A DNA stretch of 64,000 bases from Silene noctiflora (GCA_009801015.1 VHZZ01000837.1:81093-145092), one strand, 5' to 3'. Counted from the first letter of the stretch, positions 11,000 to 23,486 are shown. Notes: generated by a model not told the origin, from the letters alone. Numbers and translations are program-made.

Positions 11000-13900
11000 T
11001 CACGCCATTGAGTTTTCACTTGGAATGTAAAAATCAAACGTGACATCTACTGATCCTGATGTCTCGCCTTTATCTTTGTATTCCACGTTCATGATTGACC
11101 CAGACTCATCGTCCTCTTGATACTCGGCTTTCACTCTCCTTACAGGGACAGTTACAGAGCAAACGGTTCCAAGACCCATATCCGTGGACACGCTGAGCTG
11201 GACCTTGTCCTGAGACTCTATCTCCACGAAATCAGATAGAGCATGTACTATGCTTTTCACTATTTTCTTTTTAGCCTCATCACTGACGGCACAACGGTCC
11301 GCAAATAAGATCATTTTCAAGCGTTGCTTAGCAATCATGGCATTAGAGTTCTTTCTCGTTTTGGAAGGAGGAAAAACAATCTTCCAAGCTAAGTTTAGAC
11401 GCTCAAAGAAGTTCAAGTTGATAGCATTCAGTAGAAAGGTCTCAGCATCTTGGCTGAAGGAGTTTACAGAGCTTTTACCATCTTCTGCAAGTCCAAAAGT
11501 TAGATTTGATTGGCAGTGCACGGTTAGACCATTCGACGTACTGGTTGATTGTTTTGGTGGTATCTCGGGAAAACTAAGCCTGACGCCTGAGAAACGACAA
11601 TGGCCTACCTGCATCAAGAGCAGTAAACTTTAGATCAAGTGGCTGAAGTAGCATGATGTGCTGTATTCAGGAGCTAGTCATTTAAGTTACATTATTTTGA
11701 TGCAGATTTCATCACAACCATTACCTACCATAGAGCATAATCAAGTTATCAAACTTTTCATAGTGCCGTGACATTAAAATCCTGGTTTGTTACTTGCTTC
11801 CGGAACACGGTCTTTGCTCCTGGAATTGGTGGTTGTGGTCTTATACTCTTATCTAGGTCATGTAGCCATAAATAAGACTGATATCACCACAAAACGTGGT
11901 GAGGGTAACTTTTAAAACCTTAGTAACTTAACCTTAGAGGCCGAAAGAAGGGGTTTGGCTGTTTCTAACAAGCAAACAACGTTACTGACCAAACAAAGCC
12001 AGTTGAAAAAGACGTGGGGCACATTACCAGTTACTTCAATTAGCATTTAAACATTACTGTATTAAAATTTAAAACAGCTTTCGCCAGCTAAGATATATCC
12101 ACAATATGTTTGCGAAAGACACGATAAGGAGTAACGTTTCAGATGAGAGCATGTTCAGAAATAGAGATTCAGACTACAAAGCCTCAAACTACTGCATTCT
12201 AGTTTTGAATGTCTCACAAAATAATCAAGACAAGTTTATTAAACCTTCCAATCAGAAGAAGAGAACATCATTCTAGCAATCCACTAATATTACTTTCAAG
12301 AAAGAGTTAACACAGTACTCCAAACTAAGTATTTCTTTACCTACAATTTCCACTTCACCTTTCCTGACATCTTCACCCTCGAACAATAGCCATTTAAAGA
12401 CAACCTATACAATCTATACTTATTACAATACCATCTTCCTAAAACCAACATCAAATTCAGCAAAATCATCCCATAATCTTTTGTTCAATATGTTTAAGAG
12501 ACCATGTAATTTGCAACTCTAGCTGAAAGCATCAATGTTGTAGCTAGCTGCTGATTTGATCCTATTAATAGCGCATCCCGTATGTCCATTAACATAGGAC
12601 ACACTGACTGTATATGTATATTACCTACAGATAAAACAAATGTCTATGGAGTACTATTCTGGGTAAAAGTCAAATTTTGAACCCAATTATACATGGGTAG
12701 ATTGTCAACTGAAGTAATGGGGTAGCGGATAACCAAACAAACCAAATATGACTACTAAGTCCGATTATGGCAAAAACTCAAATCCTCCTACATTCTATAA
12801 ATAAAAGCCTTCCCAACATTTACCAGTATTTGCAAGAGAAAAAGGAAAAGAATCCAAGAGGCTTTCTACAAAAGAATCCAAAGAAAACAACGATCTGCCA
12901 AGGATATTCGAGTAATCAAGACCCGCCTTCAATGGCATACAGCATAATTCGTCGAGTTAGTTTTGTGGACTGTGGAGTTCAAATCAGTGGACAAACATGG
13001 AGATTGTAGCCTGAATTTCAAATCTGACAATTTTTTCCTGGTTGTATTTTTGCGGACTGAGAAAATATGTGCATACAGTACCACCAAGTACCACAATCCT
13101 TCCTGAAGCTACCTTCAAGTATGCCGCCCTCATAATTTAGTCTCAAATTTGGGGTATACAGCAGACAGTACCACCCTTACCTTCTCTGAAACTACCTTCG
13201 TCCTTTGGGGTACCCGATCAGTTATAATAAAACCTCAAATTTTTCAAAGATGACCAGGAAACCTCAAACTGCAACCCAATAATCTCTCCTGTCATACCTC
13301 TAACCTTACTCATAACTCATATTCATAATACAACAACTGCACGTCATCAGGCTCAAAAGATAGCACATTTATGTCCCAGATAAGAAAAATGCAGATAAAC
13401 CCTTCTCATACAATCTCACTACAGGACCTAAATAATCTCGAAGTAATTGAAATTCCAAAAATTCTTGTGCAAGGCATGAGTTACTGTAAAACAGGTTCTT
13501 TGTAACCGGTTTTTTCACTTGTTGTTACACTTAAACGATAATGATTATGGTTTTTTGTGGTTCTGGATGCGCTTCACACTATTACAGTGTAAAACAGCCT
13601 TAAGAAAGACTAACTCTTGAAATTCTTCCCATCAACAACAACACTACCCCAATTCCTCAGATAATTTATCCATCCAAATGATTACGACCCGGATGAGAAA
13701 ACTGTAGCTTTATTTATCTCATATAATCTCACTGCAAAACCTAAATAAGCTCAGATTTATTCAAATTATTTCCATCAACCTAAGAACATTTTTCCTCTGA
13801 CCTAGCAACCCTAAACAAACACGAGCTGGCAATAGAGAAAAAAAAAAAAGATCCATATTTATCCCCAAAAATGAAAATTATTCAAAGTCAAAACCCTAAA

Positions 13901-14185
13901 TATCTAATCAAACTCTGAAATCAATAAGATTATAAACTAAAAACAAAAAATAAGCACTACCCATTTCAATTCAATCATAATAACAACAACCCATTAACTC
14001 CAATTGAACAATAACCGTCAAAATAAAATCAATCAATGTCAAAAACAATTAAAGGTACAAAAAATTAGAGTAAAATGGGGAAATACCTTGGAAGAAGAAG
14101 ATGAATGTGAGGAGCTAGGAAAAATGTGAGATTTACGATGAGGTGCAAGTGTGGCAAAAATACCCAGATCGCCGGAAATCGCCAT
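11000..14185 (-). CDS. MINE1: plastid division topological specificity factor MinE
   Basis: Two exons, 14185-14087 and 11608-11000, giving 235 aa (Arabidopsis protein about 229). Exon 1 (33 aa) is a Ser-rich plastid transit peptide, MAISGDLGIFATLAP onward. Exon 2 has the MinE core: an amphipathic LNFFERLNLAWKIVFP segment (MinD-interacting region), then AKQRLKMILFADRC, SDEAKKKIVKSIVHALSDFVEIES and the SVTVPVRRVKAEYQ strand region, followed by the plant-specific acidic tail ending DVTFDFYIPSENSMA. Role: with MinD it keeps the FtsZ ring at mid-plastid, on the stromal face of the inner envelope. The single intron is 2.48 kb and looks non-coding. Start chosen as the only ATG giving a transit peptide that splices in frame. 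Confidence 0.93.
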
Positions 14186-15703
14186 TTTAATTTGTGTTTT
14201 TGGGGATTTTACTGTTGCTGGGTACAGTATAGTGTTGTGGTGAACAGAAGTTTGGTTATTGAAAAATGTTGCGAGAATGATTTTGTCTTATTCTACAACT
14301 ACGACAACGTAATGTATGATTGGTTCGTATTTTACGACTAAACGGTTTCAGACGACGATTTATTTTGACCGAGTAATTAAGGCTTGTTGTTGTTTTGAGT
14401 TGGAGCTAGTTTATTTCATTTCAGATCGCTTTAATTTAGTTGGTTAGAAATTTAGAATTAATGTAATTTTGGTCGTGAGTCGTGGCTAATCATATATTCG
14501 AGACCAAAATTTGGAACATTGTGTATGACCGTATGGAGGTAGAAGTATACGGTGTACCCCCATTGATCAAGCCTCATCACAACTAAAAAAAAATAAGTGG
14601 ATTGTACTAGATTCAAATTGTAAGGTAAATTTTGAAGGAGTGGAGTTCGTTCACTTCATTTAAAAACAAAAAAAATGAATTTAAACATTAAGTTGATCGT
14701 CTTAGCGCAGTGGTTTGCTAGTTGTGACACAAAATTACGATAATGTAACAATATCCTTACCTTCGGGCGCTATATTCCAACTTGAACATTTGTTAGTGGT
14801 TCTTATATCATACGGAGTAACAGAGAATGCCCTCTGAACTTAAGCAGTGTATAATGCACAAGCATTTCCATACCATATGTCGAAATTCCACTTATGGGAT
14901 TTTGGAGGCTCCCAGAATTTGAACGTGGGATCTCAGGGTCATTTGACTTTGATACCATGTCAAAAGTAGACAAGACAATCTCAAGTTCTCATCAATCATC
15001 ACTTTAAGAATTTGGTTGATGCTCAATCAATGACTTTTTTCCTTAACGATTTCTATTTCGAATCTTAAAAGAGTATAAAGATATACGAGGTACCTTTGGA
15101 GAACAAATATAAGATTTGCCACTTATATCATGACATACATCATATGGCTATCGAAGATAAGATATAAGAATCATTGATTGAGACTCAGCCCTCGGGTCTC
15201 AGGCCTCATCCATCACCTTAAAATTTTGTACCGAGTACCTTTGAAAAACAAAGTATGTAACTATGTATACTGTATACATATGTTTCTGATTCACGTATTC
15301 AGTCGTCCGTTCGCCATCAACACACTTATGTTACCCGATGTAGTTACTTTGTTGTTTTAGTTTATAGTATTACTAAAATAAGTGAATTTGACCAAATGAG
15401 TCAAATGTCGTCGGTATAAAAACCCTTTCTTTACCGCTGTCCCAAAAAAAAAAAAAAGTATACATATCTTTCGATAACTAAGGTATATACATCATTAAAT
15501 CTGCTTGCAGACAATCTAATGTCATCCATCATAGTCCGACCTTCAAAAGTGGAGCTCGCAGTTAATCACCATTCAAGCCAGGTTATTGCCAGATTAGTAG
15601 CGTCCGCTGTTTTCAGACGACTCATAATAAAAACCGCGTTGAGAAGCGCATTAAGGTGTAGACTGTTAAAACATGAGAATACCAAGCACTGTCATTTGTC
15701 ACC
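14186..15703. other. intergenic between MinE and GT61
   Basis: MinE leader and promoter occupy the first few hundred bases. The rest is AT-rich sequence without a recognised gene. The last part should include the GT61 3' UTR. A short poly-A occurs at about 15446-15459. Confidence 0.5.
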
Positions 15704-17744
15704 TTACTCTGTAACTCCGTAAGTGTAGCTAAACACCGGCGGCCTGATAAATTTCTTGGTTTTCCTTCGACGTCGGACATGTAACCCTTGATGTTCCATC
15801 AACTTCTTAGCCTTAGAGTATGCATTCATTAAGTATCCCCTGAATCTTCCTATATCAAGCCTCACATCTTGACTTTTCAAGTAAACATTATGCAATGCTG
15901 ACCAATTTTTACTAGCAATCAAACTCGAATCCCGGACCAAAACATGATCTTTCCCATACTTCTCAGTTAAAGTACTCTCATTTGGTACGATTTTGTATTC
16001 CGAATATTCCAACTTCATTCCCTTAGCCAAATTCCTGAAATATGTCTTGGCAAGCCAATCACCGCCAAGTGGAACGACCTGGATGAACGCTCCACCGGGT
16101 TGGAGGAAGAGCGAGTGAGTCAATGCAGCTCCGTGGACACCCATTATCGCGTGACTACCATTAATTAGCCTATACACGTCGCAAAGGTATGTATACGCCG
16201 ATGGTTCAAACACCACTACGTCAAAACCTTCCTCTTGTGCCGCTTTTATGACACTGTCTTGATTGATTATGACCCTGCCTACATTCCCTGACCGGCTCAC
16301 CAACACAAGTCTCGGTCTGCCCTTTATCTTAGGTGCAGGCCACACGAGACATTTCCGATATCCTTCCTCAAGGGAAGCACGAAAATCAAGAAAGCTCTTT
16401 TGTCCTGGTATCAGAGCAGGGTTGATTGTCATGGGTCCATGGGATATGAGGCCTACAAATACAGATGGGAAGCAATGTGTGACGGTTTGGTTGTCGAGAT
16501 TGATGATAGGATTATTCGAGAACTGACCAAGAATCGCCTCGTATTTACCATACCACCATTCACTATAATCTGCTATGACAAGGGTAACATCTTGATTTGG
16601 GAAAACAGTGTTCTTAGTGATGAAAAGCGGCACAAATCCGTCATTAAAATCATGGAAGAAATTACCCGTAAAGCCACCAATGCTGAACACTAATGCAGGG
16701 GTGTCATGTTCGACTGTACACGAAAAATCAAGCGTTTCTGTAGTTAAGGTAATCTCTTGGATGCTATCCATAGTGCCAATGTCACTTTTTCGAGGGTAAG
16801 GACGGAGTTTCTCCACAAAATATGGATCTTTGGACGGAATTGGTGATCTTATGAAGAATGTGGCTGTATTTGGTTCCAATATAGTCGGATTCTTAAGGCG
16901 ACACAAGTCGTAAAGCTTGTGAGATCGATCACACGAGATGGACTGTTTCAAAGCTTCTCCATGATCATGAATAATGGCTAAATGACGAGTTGGTAACGGT
17001 GATGAAATCCTTGAATTATGCCCATCAGTAGCTTCTGGTTGGACCGGAAGCGACGAAATTTGTGAGGCTGATCTCTTTGTTACTAATTTTGTTCTCCATC
17101 TTATATGATCTAGGAAAGAACAAGGAAGAGCATAAACAGCGAGTTACAATATAAACAGGGGACGCTAGATATTCCTAAACTACTAGATATCCAACTAATT
17201 TGCGTATTTAGAGACGGTATCTTAATAGCGTTATTGAGAGACCTCTCACATGTCGCACATCACTAACTTAGTGGGAGACGATCTCTCAGAAGACCTACTG
17301 CACACATGTAGTTTTGACATTTTACACTCACAAAGCTACACCAAGTCATAAACTATACTATTAATTCGCAAATTCTCATATGGGACGGTTACGAGGTTCT
17401 GACATAGGAAAATGAAAATTTTATGATAAAATGTAACTATTATCGGAGTAAATTAAATACTCTAAGAATATATGAATGGTTACTTTTTATTATTAAATTA
17501 TCACATTTCCTTCGTGATAATTTATACTCATGTAACTCCGTCTTACACAAGTATTTGGCGAAACTAATAAAAACAAAATGAATAATCATGATCTAACAAG
17601 TTACAAACCTTGATGATGATGATGGTGATGATGATGATGAAGAGTAGAAGTCTTGATGATATAGAAGAAACCGAGTTGAATAGCCAAAAACAAGAATACA
17701 CGAACACATAATTTTTCAACTTTTAATTTCTTCTTCATCTTCAT
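15704..17744 (-). CDS. glycosyltransferase family 61 protein (DUF563), gene 1
   Basis: Two exons, 17744-17609 and 17109-15704, 513 aa. Exon 1 gives a short basic cytoplasmic tail (MKMKKKLK), one membrane span (about residues 13-30) and a run of nine histidines (36-44) at the exon end; the phase-1 intron completes an Asp codon. Exon 2 is the lumenal GT61 domain with SCDRSH, LRPYPRK, GGFTGNFFHDFNDGFVPLF, LISHGPMTIN, RLVLVSRSGNVGRVI and the conserved GVHGAALTH block. Type II Golgi topology fits xylan- or N-glycan-modifying GT61 enzymes (xylosyl- or arabinosyl-transferases); the donor and acceptor cannot be told from sequence. A basic RRRRKTKK stretch lies near the C-terminus. The other GT61 gene (26980-29700) has an intron at the same place and phase. 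Confidence 0.92.
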
Positions 17745-18229
17745 TAACACTTCCTGTAGTACTTTATTTGTCGGTAGAAACAAATGATCAAATATTCATC
17801 ACAAAACCTTAGTCTTTTTTTATATTAAGCGATCAATATGATAGTATGTAATATATAACGATAAATTTGTGTAAAACCGTCTTATACAAATATTTGTGTT
17901 ATTTAAAAAGAAGGGAAAAGGTAGAAAGGATGGAAGTTTGAAGGCGTTTCTTTGACGGTACGTTGAGGAAGGCAATGATAAAGAAGTAGAGTACGTAATT
18001 AATTTAATAATTAAAAAAGAAAAGGAAAAAAGAGGTGTTGGAAGATCATTAGTTTTCATTTGGTTTCTAATTAATTCTTCTTGTACATTCACCTTTAATT
18101 GTTTCAATTTTTAACGTTTTGATTCTTGAGTTATGTGGATTTAATGGTTTTTAATGTGGGTTTAATTGTTTAAGGTACGAATGAGTAATGAAAGTGTACA
18201 ATTTTGAATTTTTAAATGATGTTGTGATT

Positions 18230-18377
18230 TTTTATTTTTTTTTTATTTTTGTGTTGACCAGGAGTATCCCTACCGATCCCAAGTTTGACCTTTTCATTCG
18301 CAAGAATCAAGAATCGAACTCCTGATTACTTGTTTAAGAGATGAGAGCTCTTACCACTCACACCAGCCAACTTTGGT
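18230..18377 (-). mobile_element. tRNA-derived SINE, 15-bp TSD
   Basis: Reverse-strand copy of the SINE at 10003. Perfect 15-bp duplications AATGATGTTGTGATT flank it (18215-18229 and 18378-18392). The T-rich left end (18230-18250) is the retroposition tail. It carries the box-B complement GAATCGAACTCC. Confidence 0.8.
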
Positions 18378-18805
18378 AATGATGTTGTGATTAACCGGCC
18401 ATAATTTTATCAAAGTCGGTTCGTTGTTGAGTTGAGAAAGATAAACAATTGACTGAGATACCTCAATAGAATAAGGAAACGAATAACCATGACGGAAGGA
18501 GTAAATAATATGAGGATGCTAAAACACCATTATATAGTATCAAGACTCGATGCAACTCGATGGCTTCTTATCATTATTCAAAATGATATTTGATTTTTGT
18601 GAATAATTTTGTGATTAAAAGAGTTAGATTTTGATTATGTGGTGTATTTCTAGTATTTTGATATATGATGCATTCTTTAAAATAGAAATTAAGGTGAAAT
18701 AATTAAAAGAAGGGCCACTCTTTTGGTTGGCCACAAAATCATACGAAGTATGTGGTTAGAGGCGTATAAGCTAGTGTTTAATATCTTTAAATAAGACACC
18801 GAGTA

Positions 18806-19383
18806 CTAGTTTAGACCTTGTGCATTACATGCACGGTACTTAAAATTTAATATTTTTATAAAATTATTTATATAATATTGGTACCTTATAATTATTTATA
18901 TTTGTCATCGTTGTATTTTTGCTTTGATAAATAAAAGATGAAACTGAAAAATAGTTAAGAGAATTGAGTAATGAGTTAAAATATATTTTATGAAAAGATT
19001 TTTATAGCATAAAACTAATGACAATTTATATATTTTTTTTTCAATTTGTTTTTTGTCACGAAAGTAATAACAACGATCGTTTTATACAGAATATGAGTCA
19101 ACTCATCATTTGATAATAGGATGAATAAAATATTTAGCAATTTATAGTTTTATATCAATTTTATTTTATTTTGATTAAAATAATTTAATTTAGAGTTTAG
19201 TGAAAATAATATAATTTGATGAAAAAATTAATTTAAATGAAAATATAATAGATTAATGAATGTGTAATTGTTAGTTTAATTATTTAGTGAATGAACATAA
19301 TTATCACTAGTTTACATTTTTGAGAATATGTTTTTTGGCGGGGAAAATGATAGGGAATACCTATTCTTTTAGTAGATAGGGGA
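18806..19383 (-). mobile_element. small non-autonomous Helitron
   Basis: On the minus strand it starts TCCCCTATCTACTAAAAG (from 19383) and ends with a CCGTGCAT...ATGCACAAGG hairpin, a short spacer and CTAG (18809-18806). It is inserted between host A and T. The same start and end pattern recurs at 30083-30397 and 31626-32287. No coding capacity. Confidence 0.65.
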
Positions 19384-20548
19384 TTTTATTGAGGATAATA
19401 GTTAGCTCTAGTGTTAATAACTCTTTCCCTCGAATTAGGGTTTAATTTTCAACCGCGACATAAATGCGCTCATTTAAAAAAAAAAAAAAAAAGTAAGATA
19501 TTTTATTGAATTGTCTAAAAGAAATTGAAATGCATTTTATCTTATTTATGTTTGGCATAATTTGTTAAAAATGGGATCAAATTGATGCTTCTGATTTTAT
19601 GGGCACAAAATAGTTTTTTTTTGGCTTTTGAGAATTTTGTTTTTAGCTTTTAAATAATGATGTGTTTGGCCAAAAAGTGTTTTAAGTCTAAAAACACTTT
19701 TAGAAGTCAGGTCAAACACACACTTCTTATATGTAAGGTTTTTTATATAGAGAAAACTCTAACTACACGAAGACAAAAATAATTGGAAAAATTAACAAGA
19801 TTAAAGTGTATTATATATATTTATATATCCTATAACTTTTCCGAGTTGTTGATAAGGAGTTTCTTCCAATAGTTGGAACATTCTCATTCGAGAAACTAAA
19901 TACATCCTATAACTTTTCCGAGTTGTTGTTTGGCCTTGATTATGCAAAAGAGTTTTTTCTTTTGAAAATGAGTTTATTCACAAGTTACTTTTTGGAAAAG
20001 TTTCGGTTGTTTGGCCAAACTTTGGTAAAAACGTTTTTTTAATAAAAGTTTATGTTTGGCCTAACTACTTTTTTGGATTTTTTAGACACTAGAGTAAAAA
20101 GTAGAAGTAGAAGTAACAATTTGCTACTTATGCTTTTGGGGTTAATTATCAGCTTTTGACTTTTTTAAAACACTTTTAATCCTCCTTAATTTCTTGTATT
20201 TGGCCTAGTTTATTCTTTTTCGATTACAAAAACACTTTAAAAGTTAGGTCAAACACCATCTAAGTTTAATTTTTCATCAATTTTTATAAAAATCAGAAAT
20301 TAAACTTATAACTACTTATTTAACGAGATAAAAATTCTTATTACGCATACGTCATACCAGTCAACTTTAGTAGATTAGTCATAACTCATAGGAATGGTAT
20401 AGAACCACGATGAATTAATGTAGTATGTACAAGTGCAGTATTAGTGGCGCAACTTATGGATTGTGTCTAACATAAGGGTACTACCAAACAAAGAAGGCAC
20501 CCGTAATTAAGTACTCCATATCGTTAATTAAGTAAAACTGTAAGCGCA

Positions 20549-20981
20549 ATTTTTAAAAACATAACACATATTTAAAATTAATATTTTAATCATATTCAAC
20601 GTTTACATTAGTTATTTCAATGTTTACATTAATTATATTGACATAATTATTAAATTAAAGTTTTTTTAATAATTATTTTAGTATCTTGTAAAAGTGATAT
20701 AAAATTGACTTTTTAGTTATGTTTGTAATTTTTAATAATAAAAAAACAATTTTTTAACAATTTTTTTCAAATATAATATAAAAATATTAATATTTTAATA
20801 AAATCTTGATTTATCTTTGACCCAACGGGTCGACCCGTTCAGGTCAGGTCTTGACCCTAAAATAACGGGTCATTTCGGGTTCGGGTCAAACGGGTTACGG
20901 GTCGAAAAAACCGGGGTTGTAACCTAAAAAATGGGTCGGGCGGGTCGGATTTTCGGGTCGGGTCGAGTTTTGACAGGCGTA
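20549..20981 (+). mobile_element. truncated hAT-like element (same family as 58911-59490)
   Basis: The AT-rich core and the right arm, with AACGGGTCGACCCGTTC and the stretch to the GACAGGCGTA end, match the intact element at 58911-59490 in the same orientation. The left arm is missing and no target duplication is seen. Confidence 0.7.
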
Positions 20982-21391
20982 AGTGTATGTGATGAGCATG
21001 TAGCATGTGAAGAGCTCTAAGTTTTATGCAGTCTACTCTTATTTATTTCTATCACTTTCCAATTCACTTCTTGTGTTCTTCCTACACCCACCCCACTAAT
21101 CTTGGAGATTCTTTAGCCAAGTGTCATCAACTACCCTACACTTTCCTAACCCCATGTGATTTTCAACCGTCTATCGACTTTGTTAGGGCCGAAATCAGTA
21201 AATTAAAGTCTACGACGGGTCAAGTATTACACGTGGTCATATAAATAAATAAGATAAAATAGGTTAATACATTCTACGCACTTTGTATTTGTCTTATCTA
21301 CCCATATAAATAGTACTTATTCGTTATAAACTTGCGACGAATATATCTGTTACACTAGTTTACTAAAAAAAAGAAAAAGGTATTGTATTAA

Positions 21392-21579
21392 CACAAATTC
21401 TCATGGAAAACGGGCATTATTTGTCACAAGCTGAAAACGGATAGTGTCATTCTCACTATATGCAAGTGACACTATCTATGGGGTGCTCCATTTCTCCTCC
21501 ACTTGACTTATTGTGAGAGAGACACTATCCGTTTTCGCCTTGTGACAGATAGTGTCCGTCGCAAAGGAAGACGTTTTGA
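21392..21579. mobile_element. MULE-like MITE copy 6
   Basis: Matches the family by its ACAAATTCTCATGGAAAACGG start, the central ATGCAAGTGACACTATC and the inverted motif on the right. No clean 9-bp duplication is seen, so end points are approximate. It lies directly left of the hAT-like element at 21602. Confidence 0.65.
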
Positions 21580-21601
21580 CTAACTAATCATATACACCGA
21601 C

Positions 21602-22025
21602 TAGACCTGACCCGAAAAGACGGAGCCGAGACCCGAAACGACCCGAACTACATCACCCGAATGTGACCCGAAAACCCAAACAGACCCGGCCCGGCCTGAC
21701 CCGAAAATGACCCAAGCTCTTGACCCGTAACTGACCTAACGCGAAAATGACCCGTTCATAAACCACCCCACCCGAAAATGACCCGACAAAACATAACTCT
21801 AATTGAACCGAAAAGACTTGAAATGACTTTTTCTTTCTTATTCATTGACCCGAAAATGACCCGACCCAAAATAACCCGACCCGGTTACCCGAAACTGACC
21901 CGACGAACAAACCCGAAATAGACCCGAAACCCGAAATGACCCGAGGCGGCCCGAATTAACCCGAAATCAATGAAAAACCCGAAATGATCCGACCCGAACT
22001 GGCCCGACCCGATTGGCCAGGTCTA
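21602..22025. mobile_element. GACCCGA-rich hAT-like element, 8-bp TSD
   Basis: A 424-bp element with ends TAGACCTGAC and GCCAGGTCTA, near-perfect inverted repeats, between perfect 8-bp duplications ACACCGAC (21594-21601 and 22026-22033). The interior is a string of GACCCGA / TGACCCGAAA motifs without coding capacity. An 8-bp duplication is typical of hAT transposons. Confidence 0.82.
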
Positions 22026-22199
22026 ACACCGACACATCTTTGTGCTTAATGAGTTCGATCTACCATGCATGGCACCAAGACAGAAAAAAACATTACTTTT
22101 AATATTTCCTTTTATGGCAGAAGCAAAAAAGAATGCTCAAAATGTACTTGCATTCCACTTTATAGGTTGTTCTACATCAATATGTTTGTATTATTATAA

Positions 22200-22455
22200 T
22201 TAGGATAAAGCAAAATAATATAAACACAATTTATATTGTTGTCACTAACAAACCTTTTCATGAATCTCTTGGCTTTCCTATATGCCCTTTTCAAGTATCG
22301 GTAAATCTTGCTGAAGACGGATAACATTTCGTTATAAGTTGAAGACAGGATCAAATGTGACATTTGGCCCGTTTTCAGCTTGTGACGAAAACTGTCAAAC
22401 TTCAATGAGAATTGGTGTTCAAGTATTTCCTAAACCTAACCAAATCTAGTTTAAC
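22200..22455 (-). pseudogene. GT61 3'-end fragment interrupted by a MITE
   Basis: The last ~35 codons and 3' flank of a GT61 gene, closest to the gene at 26980-29700: both share the minus-strand coding FRKYLK.AY.KA.RFMKR region and a downstream non-coding stretch ending in ATATAAACACAATTTAT. A one-base deletion near the stop codon shifts the frame, and a MULE-like MITE (22299-22417) splits it. Nothing upstream supplies a complete enzyme, so it is a pseudogene or leftover of a local duplication. Confidence 0.75.
22299..22417. mobile_element. MULE-like MITE inside GT61 fragment, 9-bp TSD
   Basis: A 119-bp insertion between perfect duplications TTCAAGTAT (22290-22298 and 22418-22426). The intact GT61 gene has only one copy of this site (near 27030), so it provides an empty-site comparison. 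Inside are CTTCAATGAGAATTGGTG and the inverted GACGGATAAC motifs of the family. Confidence 0.8.
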
Positions 22456-22491
22456 TTGAATCAAGAAAGGGGCGAAAACCTGAGAATATAG

Positions 22492-22666
22492 AGATATAAG
22501 CAAATTTGGCAGCAGCAGAAGACAGGTGAGGGCAAATGGTCTGTTGAACGCTACCTTGCGCAAAAAAGCCGACGTCTCTGGTAAAATTTAGCGTGCAAAA
22601 GGCAAGGACAAGGACGAGGGGTAGTAAAAGCGGCTTTGACGCCGTTCTGTGTACTACTCTGTTCAT
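22492..22666 (-). CDS. short hydrophobic open frame, possible GT61 exon 1 relic
   Basis: An ATG-initiated frame (the full frame runs to 22451) with a hydrophobic stretch (SKPLLLPLVLVLAFCTL) resembling a signal anchor, ending at a TCAG|GTTTTC donor-like site in phase 1. That phase and anchor layout echo exon 1 of both GT61 genes, and the GT61 fragment lies directly downstream. No sequence identity to those exons was established. It may equally be chance. Confidence 0.25.
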
Positions 22667-22897
22667 ATCACAATTCGCGAGTTAAAAGAATCATTTTTGA
22701 CAGGAACTGATAGGACTGCAGAAGTACCACTCTTCAAATCTTCAATAGTTTCGCAGAATGTATTTTCTAGAAGAAATATTGAGCATGAAGTAAAACAGTG
22801 GCATTTAAAAAACAGAGAAGAACGAAACATGTAAATTGATCCGTAGATGAAAGAAAAAAAAAAGCCGTGTACCTTGATTGAAGCAAAGACTGGCATT

Positions 22898-23486
22898 TCA
22901 GAGCGCCAATAGGTTCATACAAGCATCAAATTTGTGAGCATTCTGTGTAGTCTTCCCGTAAAGCTCCTCCCAAGCCACGCCGTGATCAATAACAAACACC
23001 TATATCAGAATATCAGAATCACTTGGATTAATGAATCAAGTATCAGCTGTACACAGATGAAATGATAATATTATAGAAGAAAGGAGACTAAACATGTGAT
23101 TTATGTGCGATATCCTAATTCGTGCTAGTCTTATTTATGAGCCTGTCAACCTTTTCCACCAAATAGCTTGCAGTAAATGTGCGAGCTCTGACGTTTTAGT
23201 TCTCGCAACTGCCAGCCATAGGATTTGATCAAATCAAGATAACGGTGACTAATAATACACATATCTGAAGACAATTACAGGCAAATCAAAACAACCATGC
23301 GTGCCATGTGGGTTATGATATGAAGTCGGAGTTAAACTAGACCTTCACGTCATTGCTGGCGATGCTAGAGTATATCTTCAGACCCTTGCATCGGGTAGCA
23401 GGACAGGCCTTCAATTTTTTGTCAGTGACCTTAGTCAATCACCACTCTCTCCTTTGTCTTTCATTGTCATGCTCTAATGGTGGAAT
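22898..23486 (-). pseudogene. two exons of an unrecognised gene with an in-frame stop
   Basis: Exon A (23486-23343, 48 codons) and exon B (22999-22898, 33 codons plus stop) join in phase 0 with good signals: acceptor TGCTGCAG, donor AAG|GTCTAG and acceptor GATATAG. The joined reading includes KLKACPATRCKGLKIYSS and, across the junction, VKVFVIDHGVAWEELYGKTT, ending NLLAL. Codon use and splice fit look like real coding sequence, but exon A carries one TGA (after RREW) and no upstream exon was found. I do not recognise the family. It lies between PRORP and the GT61 fragment on the same strand, so it may be a remnant moved or duplicated with them. Confidence 0.45.

Larger units (their letters stand above)
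17745..22199. other. transposon-rich intergenic region
   Basis: No gene is recognised. Contents: GT61 promoter (17745 on), a SINE (18230-18377), a Helitron-like element (18806-19383), an AT-rich stretch with repeated TTTGGCC motifs (about 19560-20260) that includes a direct duplication of CTATAACTTTTCCGAGTTGT about 75 bases apart, a truncated hAT-like element (20549-20981), a MULE-like MITE (21392-21579) and an intact GACCCGA-rich hAT-like element (21602-22025). Confidence 0.65.

Noticed and set aside
11250-11633. 127-residue plus-strand frame
   Set aside because: Antisense shadow of MinE exon 2.
17609-17641. His9 run as vector or tag contamination
   Set aside because: It is encoded within a gene with normal splice donor, frame and GT61 partner exon.
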